A DNA stretch of 64,000 nt, taken from the NCBI GenBank assembly GCA_947650285.1, contig CANTFL010001476.1, positions 1 to 64,000 of the forward strand, given 5' to 3'. Made by a program: the position numbers and the translations under genes. Under the pieces are notes generated by a model. The model did not search any database. It saw nothing but the letters and a program-made list of their open reading frames with translations, and was not told the origin of the DNA. Source of the DNA: Hyaloperonospora brassicae. Lineage: Eukaryota > Oomycota > Peronosporomycetes > Peronosporales > Peronosporaceae. Positions within the stretch are counted from its first letter, which is position 1. Each line of letters opens with the position of its first letter. Positions 47,001 to 59,015 of the stretch are shown piece after piece.

Positions 47001-47275
47001 ATCAATAACCACGTGATTCCCCTGGTGCGAGATCGAGCTCCATCTTTACGGCTGATCGGATGTATTTATCAATTCGTTGCACACTTAAATTCGCCGAGAC
47101 ACAAGTTGAAATAATACATATATTATCGATCGGCTCGACCTGATCATTAACTTTTTGATTCTTCACTTGTTCTCAACGAATGCATATTTATAGAGCCTAG
47201 AACGCTTGGTTCGTACCAATTTCCATCCTGGCGAGCGTCCTAGTTAAACATTTCCTCCGCCTCGGACGGAAACAT

Positions 47276-47712
47276 TTATGCGTGCTTGGTGGGCACATAC
47301 CACTTACGCATCAGATTGTAGAACTTTTCGAAAGAGCACTTGCCACTCTCATGCACTTTCCCAAAAACTGCACACGCGTAAAAACACTTATCCGATGGAT
47401 GTCCTTTACGACCGCATTTCTGGCAAGTCAATAAATTCCAGCAGCCACGATCATTTTGCTTGATCGATCCCCAGTGAGTGCACTGTTTTGATCGTTCTCC
47501 GTGATCTCGTAACTCCTCCCTACCAGCTTCTTCATGCGGCATACGATGATCTTGATTTGATTGCAGTCGAGTAAGGACGGTAGTTGCACAAACTCTGCGC
47601 CGATCCACGTCCTCTTCCGATCCGCTTGGATCCGACTCCGAAGTGCTACTCTCGCTTTCCACCCTGATCGCTCGTACGGCTCGGGTTGATTATTAAGGCA
47701 CCTGATCAACAT
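47276..47712 (-). pseudogene. Element C gag nucleocapsid with CCHC zinc knuckle
   Basis: It is open from 47,662 to 47,276. A Ser/Glu/Asp-rich segment is followed by CQKCGRKGHPSDKC, a canonical CX2CX4HX4C zinc knuckle, then CFYACAVFG and WYVPTKHA as in D and E. It marks the end of gag. Confidence 0.85.
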
Positions 47713-49568
47713 TATCTTTTAATCGCTAATGTAAATTTCCCGATCCCATCGACGCCTTCGTGTACCGGTTTTACATCCGCTGATACGCACGCAACGTTTC
47801 TTCCATGTCGTCGGCGTCCGACAATCGCAGTAGAGTCAAATCGTTTCGCTAAATTGCGATTGTCCAGCGTATAATTTTTTCCACATGTTCACGCCGCGAA
47901 GCGTGTCTTCTTCTTGATTCGCGACCTTGGCTCGGATCGCTGATCCATTCAATCGGTGCAAATACATCAGCGGGGTTTAATCCGATCGTTTACATGCGTG
48001 GTAATACTGTCTGGCATTTGACACACCGTACCCTCCATATTGCACCATGAAACCTTCCAGCAGATGTTCCACGTGCGCCGAGTAATGCGACTCAGTTGAC
48101 CGTGCCAATTCTGTGCCGATCCCGTCAATATATCACCGAACACCAGGAATTTCTCTTCATCTGATATTTGGTCCCTCAGAAACGCCGACTTGACCTCGCT
48201 GATTCAGCTTCTGAAGCGATCTTCGTCTCGATCTCTGCCATTGAATTCCTTCAATTCGACAATAACCAAGAATCGGATACGCTGAGGAGACGGCCCTTGA
48301 TTCATTGACACTTCTGCAGGCTCCACTAATGGTCGCCTCAGGTCTTTCCGATACGATTCGAACGGGTTATGTCCTATGGGATCGCCAAAGTCTGATTGAC
48401 CTTGACGCGATCCGACCGACTCCATCGCGGAAAATATGTCTCTCGCGCTCTTGGCATCTTGATCGCTTGACTTGGATAGATCACTTGACAGTCTTGACTC
48501 CGATGACTCTGTTCGAATCGCTCCATTGCGGGATCAATGTAAGACAGAAGATGTCCTTTAAAGGCCACTGCGTCATCTCCGGTGGCGCGTATAGATGCCG
48601 ATCGCGGCTCAGCCCTGATTCCTTTGGCGCGATCATGCAGATGAGCGGATCCACTGGGGCCTAGTGATAACCGTTGAATGTTGATCGAGGCGTCTGAGTA
48701 GATCTCGGATTCCGCTGAGGTATACTGTGACGATTTAATGAGGTATTTTTTCTTCATGTCCGCGATTGTGGTACTCGCTTGATCTTCAATCTTGGCTTTG
48801 TTTGTGAGAGGGATCAGCTTCTCGTACGACGGTCGACATACTTAGGTAATTTGACCTTTATCAAAATTCAACAAACTTTCACATCGATCATCTCCGCCAC
48901 GAATCCAGCTTCATGTAAAAGTCGCATGATCCCATAGGATCCTTTCCTCATGTTTGATGTATTTGCAGGGGTCGATACCGGACCTTGAATCTCGTCGATC
49001 AGTTCTGTCTTCAGCACTTGGAGTACTGGGTCGCTTGATAGTAGATGCTTGAGCATCTTTCACTCGTACATCTTGGCCACTTTTTCATATTGACACCTTT
49101 CCATCTCAATCGAGTCTTCCACGAACTCGAACGGCTTCAGGATCTTGTTCTCAACTTGATCACGTTGATCGGGCTCGATCGGTGTTTCTTTCACCCTCAC
49201 AGTCCTCGATCGATCTTTTCTCTAGATCGCGGGTGTGACTTTGGGCAACTTTTGCTCGGTTTTTACCGATGAATTTCACCCTGCGAATCATGCTTTGTAG
49301 CACGATCCGCGGTACTCGTAGAAAAAACCTCAGAACGGAGTAGACGTTTTTCTTCCAATTTGAGCGATCGACTTTCGTCTTTTATTCTCTTGTCATTAGA
49401 GACCTTCCTAGAGCTCTGATGAAATGGATATCTTTCAGACTCACGCGTCTGTGGCGATTCCTTGGCCTTCGAAGCTTCCATCCCAGGTTCAGTTTTTATC
49501 TTCACATCTTCACTCAAGGACTCACGGTGAAATCCCGAGTCACCAGAAGATACGGGTACGCGCACCAT
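47713..49568 (-). pseudogene. Element C gag (matrix and capsid region), disrupted
   Basis: It starts directly after the 5' LTR and primer-binding site (VRVPVSSGDSGFHRE block, 49,263-49,568). Fragments at 48,868-49,056, 48,374-48,757 and 48,204-48,425 follow, the last containing ELKEFNGRDRDEDR at the start of the capsid domain. The remaining capsid part is readable only through stops and shifts. Confidence 0.75.
49550..49567 (-). other. Candidate primer-binding site of element C
   Basis: It is at the same position as in D (one base after the LTR end) and reads TGGTGCGCGTACCCGTAT. It differs from the D site at several positions, so at least one of the two has drifted. Confidence 0.35.
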
Positions 49569-50808
49569 TGTGGTGGAGTGGTTATCGCTAGTGTGAGGAG
49601 TCGATCCCAATCTTCAACTGGCGCCCGGACGACCGACTAACGGAGGGGGTACTCCGATTTCGTGCTCTGTGTCTTCTTGTTCACCTTGTGTACCCGTCGG
49701 TGGGGCGGGTTGCACTCTTCCAGGTGGACTCGTGTCAATGGAAAACTTGACCGTGTTTGCAATGGGGTTGAGGTTCGATCACGGTGTGGAAATCTTCACA
49801 CCACGATCGGGGTTGGTGTGATCACGTGGAATTCGTCACGCGAGCACTTGTATGCTTGTGGGGTGCTCGATATGAGTCACCCTGATCTGTAACTGATCGC
49901 CTTGTCCAAACGTAGACCTTGGTTTGCGAGACTTCTGACCGCTTGAGCCGTCTCGAGATCTTGGGTCCTCAACCACAAATGGTTTCCTGCGTCCAGTCTC
50001 ATTTGGGGTGTTGTTTGAGAGATCTTGATACCTGGCCAAACAAACCAGGGATATCACTTGATTAAAGTATGTGAAACTTTCCTTGACGTCGGGTGGCGAA
50101 TGATCTACCCGGAGGAGAAGTCGACACGTGTACTTTGAAGCAAATTAAACTCTGTTTAATGTTAACCAATCAAACCCAACAACCCTATCCCTATCCCCAT
50201 GTCTTGGACATCGTTTGCCACATGTCGCTCTCTCTAGACGGTAGCGATCGTGTACTTTCGTGGCCTGCACCTGATATGCTTGTCTGATCGCGACCACCTA
50301 TCTGATCACTGATCAAAACCTCGATCGCTTCCTGATCGCGATCACCTATTAATCCCTGATCGCGATCGCGATCACCTATCTGATCACTGATCCCGATCTC
50401 GATCGCTTCCTGATCGCGATCGCCTTGCTGATCGCGGATCATATGGTGTGCTCCACATCAACTCGATTGCGATCACCTATTGATCCCTGATCGCGATCGC
50501 GATCACATATCTGATCCCTGATCACGATCTCGATCGCTTCCTGATCGTGATCGCCTTGTTGATCGTGATTGTCTTGCTGATCGAGGTTCCTTTCTTGATC
50601 GACTGATCGCCAACGTTACCTTCCGCCTCATACCTCGATCTATGATCGCAGGGTCCAACCTGCCCGATCTGATATCCATTTTAGTCTGACTGTACAATGG
50701 ACTCAATCTGATCAGATGTGGGACCGGGCCGCCAACCGTTAACCGGCTCGGACATACGGGAATGCGATCATTTCCTCTATAGCGAATTTACATAGTCGCT
50801 TTACCACC
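49569..50808 (-). mobile_element. 5' LTR of element C
   Basis: It is 1,240 bp, ends ACCACA at 49,569, and is followed by primer-binding site and gag of C. Its start (50,808) has the same first-base change as the solo LTR at 33,554 and abuts GGCA plus the gag of E, exactly the junction found in D. The GATCGCGATC array lies at 50,280-50,620. Confidence 0.88.
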
Positions 50809-51113
50809 GGCACTACGATCATGGGAAGCCTCAAACTGTGCGTACGCATTGTGGGTCGAAGAGGCTTTACGATCGCAGATGTTGGAAGCGACTGACGTGT
50901 CAGAAGTGCGGACGTAAAGACCATCCTGCGGACAAGTGCTACTACGTGTGTTCCGTATGCGAGAACATTCACGACGAAGAAAAATGCCCGATGGAACAGT
51001 TTTATAACATATTCCGCCAGTGGTATGTTCCTACTAAGCATGCAGGGCTGTTGCCGGAACAATACGAGAAAATGCTAAATTACGACGCTCTCCAGGTTGG
51101 AAACCAGTACTAG
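50809..51113 (+). pseudogene. Element E gag nucleocapsid, 5' end lost
   Basis: The frame is open from near the LTR junction to TAG 51,111-51,113 and contains CQKCGRKDHPADKC (CX2CX4HX4C). The matrix and capsid part of gag that should precede it is absent: the sequence to the left is the LTR of C. It has the same sequence as D 33,249-33,553. Confidence 0.85.
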
Positions 51114-51199
51114 CCGAGCGTTCTGGGATCTGCATATATGCATATGTGGAGAGGAAGTTGATCGATGGAAGAGGTGATCAGCAGGATGATCCAACTAAT

Positions 51200-51783
51200 A
51201 CTATAATTCTATAGAGTGTCTGCGTTCCATTTCGAGTGCTAGAAGACATGATGAGTACGCCCGATCGCCCACCAAGATAGAACTTGCCTTAGCGCCGGGC
51301 GAGTCAAGGGGATATAGGAAATACCATACACTAGGAATATGGTTCAAGCAATCTAAAGTGGTTGGAAAGATTAACAACGAAAAGGCCACAATGCTACTTA
51401 ACCCAGGAGCTGAGATCTCGATCGTGGACACCGCCTTTGCGCGTAAGGTAGGATGTGTCATCGACGAGAATTAAAAACAAGAGTGTGTGGGGATAGGTGA
51501 AAACACGTACATGACCGAAGGACGCACCAAGATCAAGATCACCCTAAATGGATCGATGGTATACTATTTTGATGTGTGGGTTGGTGATCAAGTCGGTCAA
51601 GAGGTAATCCTGGGTATGGATTTCATGGTAACCGCAGGTATACGTCTGGATCTATCTGATGGTACAACGATTGGCAGAATTTATCATTTGAAGAAACGAC
51701 AGAAAAAGAGGAAGAACTGCCGCCCGAATACGCTGGTCCGGTTGTGGATCACCCACCATACCCTACGCCGAAGGAGATTTTAA
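51200..51783 (+). pseudogene. Element E retropepsin-like protease, catalytic Asp replaced
   Basis: The active-site triad reads N-P-G (51,400-51,408) instead of D-[ST]-G; D has N-A-G at this place. An in-frame TAA at 51,472-51,474 interrupts the domain. Beyond it the flap (VGIGENTYMTEGRTKI) and the EVILGMDFMV motif are intact. Confidence 0.75.
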
Positions 51784-51959
51784 GGTGACAAAAAGAGAAT
51801 AATGAATCAACGGACGTCCTGATCCGAGACGAGAAAGTTGTTCCACGTGTGTAGCCACTACCATGTGTAGCTAGCACGATCAAGGAAAGGGCGGAAGCGA
51901 TCGAGTTTTAGAGGGGCCGATGGAAGGAGGTGATACGAATAAGGACAAGAATATAATCG

Positions 51960-53120
51960 ATCGCATGACGGATCGCAAGACGTGATTGATGACATACAAG
52001 TGGATCATCGATCAACAAGCGTACTGCCTGTGGTTAACATGATTCAAGAACAAGCGACGGACGACGGAGCAGGCGATCAGTCCAAGAAAGAGGCCGGACC
52101 TTTACCGGATGTAAAGATCGATGAAGAGCCATGTCCGGAGGATGATCGAATCGCGGGAGAGCCGGATGTCTCTACCTATCGTCATGAAAGTGGGGAGTTG
52201 TACGCCGATGATGTGGATCAGCACATGGCGGTATTGCCTGACATTGTTAGCCTACTGCCGCATTTAAGATTGACGATATTCAGGTAGGCGATCCAGACGT
52301 AACGCTGATTGATGACCAATAACGATTGAGACAACTGATCTGGAGAAACAAGCACCTTCTTATTGGGAAAGGGAACGCACTCCCTCCTGCCGCATGAGGG
52401 ACGAAATGCGATAGTGACGTGGGTGGAGCGAGCCCGATCGCATAGATTGTACGGCCAGTAGCGCCCAAATTTCGCGAAAAAATAGCGTATTCAATTAAAT
52501 TACTGCTATCAGTCAAGATTAGTCGACCTTCCATATTACCATGGGCCTCGCCGATCGTCATTATCATCAAGAAGAATGGCGAGGACATTCGATTGTGTAT
52601 CGATTATCGACGGGTAAATTAGCTAACAAGGCTGATGGTATATCCAATTCCATTGATCAGCGAGCTTTTACAAGACATGGACAAAGCGATGTGGCATTGT
52701 TCACTGGACATGGCGAGCGGGTTTAGGTGGTGGAGATGACGGAACGAGCAAGGAGCATTTTCGCAATCATTACGCCGTCTTGCTCGTTTGAGTGACTACG
52801 GATGCCGTTTGGGTTGAAGAATGCTATGCAGATTTACCAACGCCTGATCGACAATGCATTGCATGGCTATATGAAAATCGGTGCTGATCCAGAGCCTTCT
52901 CTATGAATCGTCTAAACGGATAGATGTGTTCACAGAGGGAGATCCAGGCACCAGTCAGACACCTTCTGTGCTAGGTCGAAGATCGTACATTGATGACATA
53001 TTGATTCCAGCTACATCGTGGACTGCTCTATGTGAAATAGTAAAAGGATATCTAAGTGGAATTTGTCGATCAGTCTGACCAAACGTTTTTAGGGACGACG
53101 CAAGGTGAATTATCTCGGTC
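51960..53120 (+). pseudogene. Element E reverse transcriptase
   Basis: The acidic protease-RT linker is open at 51,982-52,287. The RT then reads in alternating frames: HLLIGKGNALPPAA followed by a TGA, SPWASPIVIIIKKNG, MWHCSLDMASG, a shift, PFGLKNAMQIYQRLIDNAL, and the catalytic YIDD at 52,986-52,997. Multiple stops and shifts abolish function. Confidence 0.8.
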
Positions 53121-53207
53121 ATCAAGTATCGATCGCTGGATTAGGAGCCCCCCCTAAACAATCTCGGATCGCTGGTTAAAATCCTATTTCCTCGAAAGCT
53201 GCGGTAG

Positions 53208-54500
53208 ATGCAGGCGTTCCTGGGAAGTTTGCATTATTATAGCCGATTCATTGAAGACTTTGCAATATATGCATCAGTGCTCTACAAACAACGCGAAGCC
53301 GACTTCCACGAGATCCGACATATGGATGAGGCGACATCGGCAACACGGAATGGAAAGAGAGCTGACAACAGGAAGTGTCGTGGTGATCACGTTCCGAACC
53401 GTAACGGTGCTACAGGGAGCGATACAAATTTTTCCGGTGCTGCAAGGGTCGATTTGAACCGTAACAGTGTTACAGGGGGCGATTCAACATTTTCCGGTGT
53501 TGCTGGGGACGATCCTACCTGCAAGTACATAAGTCGATGGGAAAAAGCGATGCTTTCGCTCATCATGTCAAAATAATAAGATCGCTAAAACTCCGATTCT
53601 AGAACAGTTAGATCCGGATCTTCCTTTAGTGATCGAGGTCAATGCTAGTAAATTGACAGCGTCTACAGCTTTTCTACAAGAAAACGGTGAAACATAATGG
53701 CCTGTAAAGTTCATTAGCCGAACGCTAAAACCCAACGAGATTTACTATGGAGTGGTGGAAAAAGAGGTTTAGCTCTGCTGCGAATCCTGTATATCGGCTA
53801 CACTATGTTGGTTTCACGAGCAATCAAGGTGCTCACGCGTCATTCGACGTTGGCCTGGCTGGCACAATCTTCAGGCCTGAATGGGAGGCTTGGTAGATGG
53901 GCGGCGTTGTTATCGAATTGAACGCTAGAGATCAAGAAGTGGGGAAAGGGAGAAGATGAAATCCTGGGTACACTCGCCGCCAGCATTACCCCGCGCGAAG
54001 AAGTTGATGAGATGTTGATCGCGGTCGCCCCTCAGAAACAGCCGAAACATACTATAAGTATGCATCTACCAACGATGGAGAAGGGTGAAAGTCTTTTGGT
54101 GGTCAGTTTCGATGGAGAGGCCCGGACCAAACGAAAAGGCGGGGCATATAGCGCAATAGTATGGAAGCTCCCAGAGTGGAGGATCGTGAATGTCGCAGCC
54201 GAATATGAGACGGACTTGATTGTGAACGAGGCTGGATACCGTGGATTGGTACTAGGTTTCGATCTCTTGGCTGATTAAACGCTGGGGCGCATCATCATTT
54301 GTGGCGATTCTAACTTAGTGATCGGGCAGATGCGCGGAGAAATCGATTGTAAGGCGCTCGGATTGCAGTTGCTACGCCATAAGGCTATGGAGGACTCCGA
54401 ACTCCGATTCTGACCGATCCGTGAATTATTTCCAATGAAGAGGGACTATAATCAGAGTGCTGATCGATTGGCAAGCAAGGCTTTGCAACAAGAGCAAGGC
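53208..54500 (+). pseudogene. Element E RT connection and RNase H region
   Basis: GSLHYYSRFIEDFA opens the region (53,208-53,576), with the minisatellite inside the frame. The connection domain is damaged. RNase H (54,012-54,500) shows all four acidic positions: D in SFDGEA, E in VNEAGY, D in CGDSN, and D in SADRL. The in-frame TAA at 54,276-54,278 replaces a residue that is Gln (CAG) in C. Confidence 0.78.
53405..53524 (+). repeat. 30-bp in-frame minisatellite in pol (E copy)
   Basis: Four 30-bp units starting CGGTGCTACAGGG encode a 10-residue repeat alternating NGATGSDTNF-type and SGAARVDLNR-type decapeptides. The unit length is a multiple of 3, so the frame is kept. Confidence 0.85.
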
Positions 54501-56307
54501 TCGATCGCTTTATCCGAACAATATCTTCAGAGTATACGTTCATTGAACCGGTTGAACGAGTTGTTGACACCCAAAAGTCTCGATCAGGTCGTGAGAATAG
54601 CCGCCGTCACGAGGACAGCCGTAAGACGACGGCGATCGCGTGAAGTACTGCAAGAGGAATTTGTTCGGCAGGTCAGAATCGAGAGAATCAAGAAAGCACA
54701 GGAAGAAGAGAGTTGGATCGCCAACCTGAAGGAATTCCTGATCGGGTACATAACGAAGTTGAGTATTGAAGAAGCGAAACCATGTGCTCGGATCGCGTCC
54801 GAATATGAGGTAGACGAGAGCGGATTATTGTTTTTCTTCCCTCGTATAACGGAAGATCCGGATAATCGGGTGTAGTTGGTTCGCTTGGTGATACCGGAAC
54901 TACTGCAGCAAGACTTCTTACATTATTACCATAAAAATGGAGGGCGGACACCAAGGTATAGGCAGAACATATCAACGAATCCGGTATAACTTTCACTGAA
55001 GAAGACTCTATCGGAGTGTCCGGAGTTACGTAGGAGAATGTATTGATTGTACGACGGGAAAAGGAAAACCTGCTCTTCGCGGCGAATTCCCCGGGAATGT
55101 CCAAGCCACGTACCCGTTTCAAATAATCGCGATGGATCACATAACGTCACTACCGCGATCTTTTAAAGTAAACACCGAGTAGTCGTTGTGGGTAGATCTG
55201 TTCTCAGGGTATGTAATCGACAAGGCCAGTTCCTCCAGAACTACACAAACGATCGCTGAGAGTTTCGAGGAGTGTGTGTTTCGGAGATTCGGGGCCAGTG
55301 AAGCGATCCGCCATGATCGAGAGCCAGGATTCATGTCCGGTTTCTACCGAGCGTTCAATCGGATCGCGGGACAGAAACAGCGTGCAACTATGGCGCATCG
55401 ACCCCAAGCGAATGGGACAGCAGAAAGAATGGTGCAAATTCTGAAGAGGGCTTTGGAAATGGACGTCACGGATACGAATCAGAAGGATTGGGACGAGGAC
55501 GCCAAGAGATTAACGTTAGCCATCAATACGGCACATGATCGTGTGCGAGGAGATACTCCGTTCTACCTGAACCCCGGTTGGGACCCACGATCGACATTGG
55601 AAGCGACTTTGCCTTTGGGTAGCACCAAACGACGGGATCGAGAACCGCGAAGATGGCGATATCGTATACAGCGTCAGTATCAACGAGCGAGAGATGTCGT
55701 TTACGATCGACAACGTACCGCGATCGAGGACCGGGCCGATCGACGCAATACTGAGTAAGGATCACATGAGATCTAGTTTGGATCGCAAGTACGACTCAAT
55801 TTGGATCGAATGAAAGAAGGATATGCCCGATCAGCAAAGCTGGCACATATGTGGCATGGAATATTCCGGGTAAGGGAACTTTGCGGGAGACACGCGGTGC
55901 GGTTGAAAGTTTCGGGTACTCCGTATCGATTGTTCCCACTGGTACATACATCCAAGCTTAAGCGAGTAAAAAACTTCCAGGATCGGCCGAAAAACCAGTT
56001 GAATGTTGAGGAGGCGGACCGCCTCGATTTTGACGATGCCATACCGCCTAAAGACAGCTGGGAGAGCACATTAGATGAAGATGAACTCGAAGTCGAGAAG
56101 ATAATGGATGTGCGATCGGGCAGACGGACCCTTTTGGGAAGAATCCAACGCCAGTATTTGGTGCAAAGGAAGAGGTCTGGTGATCCGACATGGATAGACG
56201 AGGAAGCCTTGAACTGTGGGGCCTTGCTGCAAGAGTTCTATCGCGATCGAGTCAGAAAGAATCGCTTCGAGGTGATGCAATCACACGAAGAAGGGGTGGA
56301 TAAATAG
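54501..56307 (+). pseudogene. Element E integrase with chromodomain-like tail
   Basis: The RNase H to integrase linker is open to 54,875. The zinc domain (54,880-55,140) is frameshifted but keeps its CIDC-like pair. The catalytic core is a 190-codon open frame (55,186-55,758): D in WVDLFSG, D in IRHDREPGF, and E in ANGTAERM, with exactly 35 residues between the last two. The C-terminal frame 55,801-56,307 carries KLAHMWHG, VHTSKLKRV, and a chromodomain-like tail (VEKIMDVRSGRR ... DPTWIDEEALNCGALLQEF) to a normal stop. A stop separates core and tail. A chromodomain tail would steer integration to particular chromatin (known for chromoviruses). Confidence 0.88.
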
Positions 56308-56491
56308 CTGAGGTGTCAAATCGGAAATTGCCTGCAAGAAGGTTGCAGAGGGAATACTGGGGGAGAAGTGATGTGTGGCGATCCAGGGTATTGAAGCCCG
56401 ATTGCAGTGAGTGTATATGACAAAAAAAGCAAATGAGATGAATTTATGTGACGATCGACGAAGACAATAACGATGGAGATGTATCAAATCA

Positions 56492-59015
56492 TTAAATGAA
56501 GAGACTGCCTGGATCTCTATCGATTACTTTGAAAAACTTACCGGACAGGCGAGTGATCGAAGACCCTGGGTGATCCTCAATGCGGTATCGAAACTGGTTG
56601 CGCCAGGGTTCAGCTGAATCCAATAGCGCCAACGCTGATATCAGTTTGGTCACGTTCTTTTGCGGACCGCCAAGAGCCGGATACCATGGACGCATCTTGA
56701 CCAGTGACGGGAGATGCATGAAGAACGGATCCAGGAACAGATCCAAATCGCAGTGTCCATCGATCATCCCCTGAAGAATGAAACGAAACAGCTTTTTACA
56801 CCGGGGTCCGTATCGCGATCGACGCTGTTTGCACTTCTGGTAAAACTGCGCCAGCTCAGGATTGCGATCACGCTGCTCGATCGGCAGGTATAAGGGGTGG
56901 ATCGCTATCCACAGAGCCTGCCGGTGCCGGGTCTCGAAGCCACGATACATGGACGACAACTCTGTGAACCGACCAGTCGCGTTAAGAGATACCGGTGTGA
57001 CTTGGCTATGGTATTGGTTCCAAGGCTCTTGCCGGTACAACGCTAACACTTGAGCCGAACAAACCAGACGTGGAATTCACTTGGATTCAGGCGGATCAGC
57101 GTTGGATCGAGGAGCTATGGGTGCTGGGAAGATGTACCCTGCCGGCCGTGTCAGATGCTTGAACAAGGTATCCACGTCCAGATCCACCACGCAGGTCAAG
57201 CTGACACGACGGGTCGACCACGGGTGTACGTGGTGATGGGATCAGGGTACCCGATCACGGTATCCGGGAAATCATTCAGCCGGGGTACCCGGGTCGGGGC
57301 CAAACGGTCGTATTTAGCTTGCGGAAGCAGGGCATTCTCGGCATCCCGCGTGTTGCTCGTCATGTTGACCGATCCGTCGGAGTCACTTGATGTTTCTCTA
57401 AAGCGACCCACCTTCGAGACTGGAAGATTCGCTGGTGGTGCGGATCCAATCGAAGATGGAGGCTATCCAGACTTTGGACTGGGAGATTTCACGAGAATTG
57501 GGACAGGAATCGATACGGAAGAAGGCGGAGCATTGCTCGACTATCCACGGCGCCGCAACGAAGAACGGAACCTAGACAAAGCGTCTAGGGTATCTTCTTC
57601 AGAAGAGTCTAATGTCCCTGTATCGGAGAGCGGCGGATCGCTGGTCGGAAGCTTCTGGGAACGCTTACCTCCGGTTTAGAAGGCGTATCACGTTTTACTC
57701 GCGGTGCCTTGAATTGACGGAGTCCACGCAGATCCTGAAGTGGATTTTGACTCGTCAGAGCGAGCTGATCTGGAAGATCGCACAGAGACGCAGGTGTTTC
57801 ATCAGATCCGGAGGATTTGGCAGATCGCACTAGTCCAGTAGATCGCGGGGAATCACCGACCTGGCTTGGCCGAAGGGGTATCCACCGATTCCGTTCCAGA
57901 TCGCGTCATCTTCGCGGCTTGGGGACGCTTGATCGGGAGACCGGGATCCGTGTACCTGGATCGCTTACCGGTTGGTGGGGTAGCGGAGTCTGTGGACGGA
58001 ACTTTCGAAGGAAGGCGGAACGATCCAGGAGCCAATTGAGCCAGGTGAGTTCGGATCGTGTAGCGATCGCGAACGGCCGAGAGACACTTCTGCTCGCAGC
58101 CCGATGCTTGACCGCGCAGACGATCCACCTGGGCGTCCCGATCCGCGAGGTCCAATCGCAGCCGCTGCAGCTCCACCTCTATAAGCTCTTGTGCGCAGAG
58201 GCGGTCTTGATATGTCTTCGACATGTCTCCCAGCGCCACTCTGGCCATTCCAAGTTTCTTATCAACTTTTTGAAGAGTTTCTTGTACTTGGGTGCCTTGG
58301 CCGTTGCAGCTTGGAAATCGCCACCCGGATTCTGTTCCGCAGCAGCCAGGCGCGGCGTCAATGCTTCCACTTGCTGTTGGAAGATGAACGATTCACGAAT
58401 GGGCTGATCCTCTGCTTGTTTCAATTTCCTATTAGCTTCTAAGAGAGCCGTCTTATGTTCTCGGACCACGTGATCTCGACCCAAGCGCCGCGCCAGCTCC
58501 TTCTGGAACCCGTGCAACCTCTTGATTATGTCTTGGCGATCAGTCCAGAGGCCGAGATAACGCTGCTGAACATAGGTCGCCAAGCGCGGGGCGAGCTCGA
58601 CGTACGATCGCAGCTCCTTTTGCAGTCGGTCGATCTGCATTTTCTGGTCCCGACATACTTTCTCCAAAGAGTTGTAATCTGCAACAACTGCGTCCTGAAT
58701 ATCCAGTTGATCGTAGAGCGCTGCGATCCCCGCTGTCATAATATCGCGATCCAACAAGGATGCAACGCCCACCCGAGACGAAGGAAATACAACTAGCCAT
58801 ATAAAGAGTAAATTCGGCGGCGGAGAAAAAGGCGGGATCGGGCTATCGGCCTCCAAGGTGGAAGGTGCAGGTGATGCAGAAGTCATGGGCGTTGTGGGTG
58901 CACTATCAATCGACACTGTATGCCGATCGCCGGTGCAGGGGGCGATTGTGGAGAAGCTCGAAGGAAGAATGACGGAAGTGTGGATCGCACGGTCCGCCTT
59001 AAGTGCGAAAATCAA
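56492..59015 (-). pseudogene. Antisense accessory ORF of element E (coiled-coil protein)
   Basis: This ORF converges on pol, with 184 bp between the two stops. The N-terminal frame 58,179-59,015 begins inside the first 70 bp of the 3' LTR; an in-frame ATG further in could be the true start. It has a Pro/Ser-rich leader, MTAGIAALYDQL, and a long heptad-rich region (QKMQIDRLQKELRSYVE, HKTALLEANRKLKQAED) typical of coiled coils. A frameshift near 58,240 leads to 57,853-58,248 (more coiled coil, then a basic Ser/Pro-rich segment). The C-terminal domain is open at 56,492-57,049: TGRFTEL, RGFETRHRQALW, DLDLFLDPFFMHLPS, and EPWRNQFR. This matches the C and F versions. The cellular role is unknown; position invites comparison with env-like or antisense ORFs of some plant Gypsy elements. 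Confidence 0.78.
58934..58946 (+). other. Polypurine tract of element E
   Basis: TGCAGGGGGCGAT sits immediately before the LTR start TGTGG, as in D. It lies within the 5' part of the antisense ORF. Confidence 0.65.

Larger units (their letters stand above)
28480..55880. repeat. Inverted repeat between elements D and E
   Basis: Arms 28,480-34,793 and 49,569-55,880 are near-identical and inverted, with coordinate sums of 84,360 to 84,362. Each arm includes an LTR plus the adjacent gag end, protease, RT, RNase H and integrase. Identity drops sharply on the integrase C-terminal side. The 14.8-kb spacer is the gag of D plus element C. Confidence 0.85.

Noticed and set aside
49610..49640. TGGCGCCCGGACGACCG as a lysine-type primer-binding site on the plus strand
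   Set aside because: It lies inside all the LTRs, about 50 bp before their ACCACA end, and is in the wrong orientation for the adjacent gag. A TGG-starting site directly after the true LTR end fits better.
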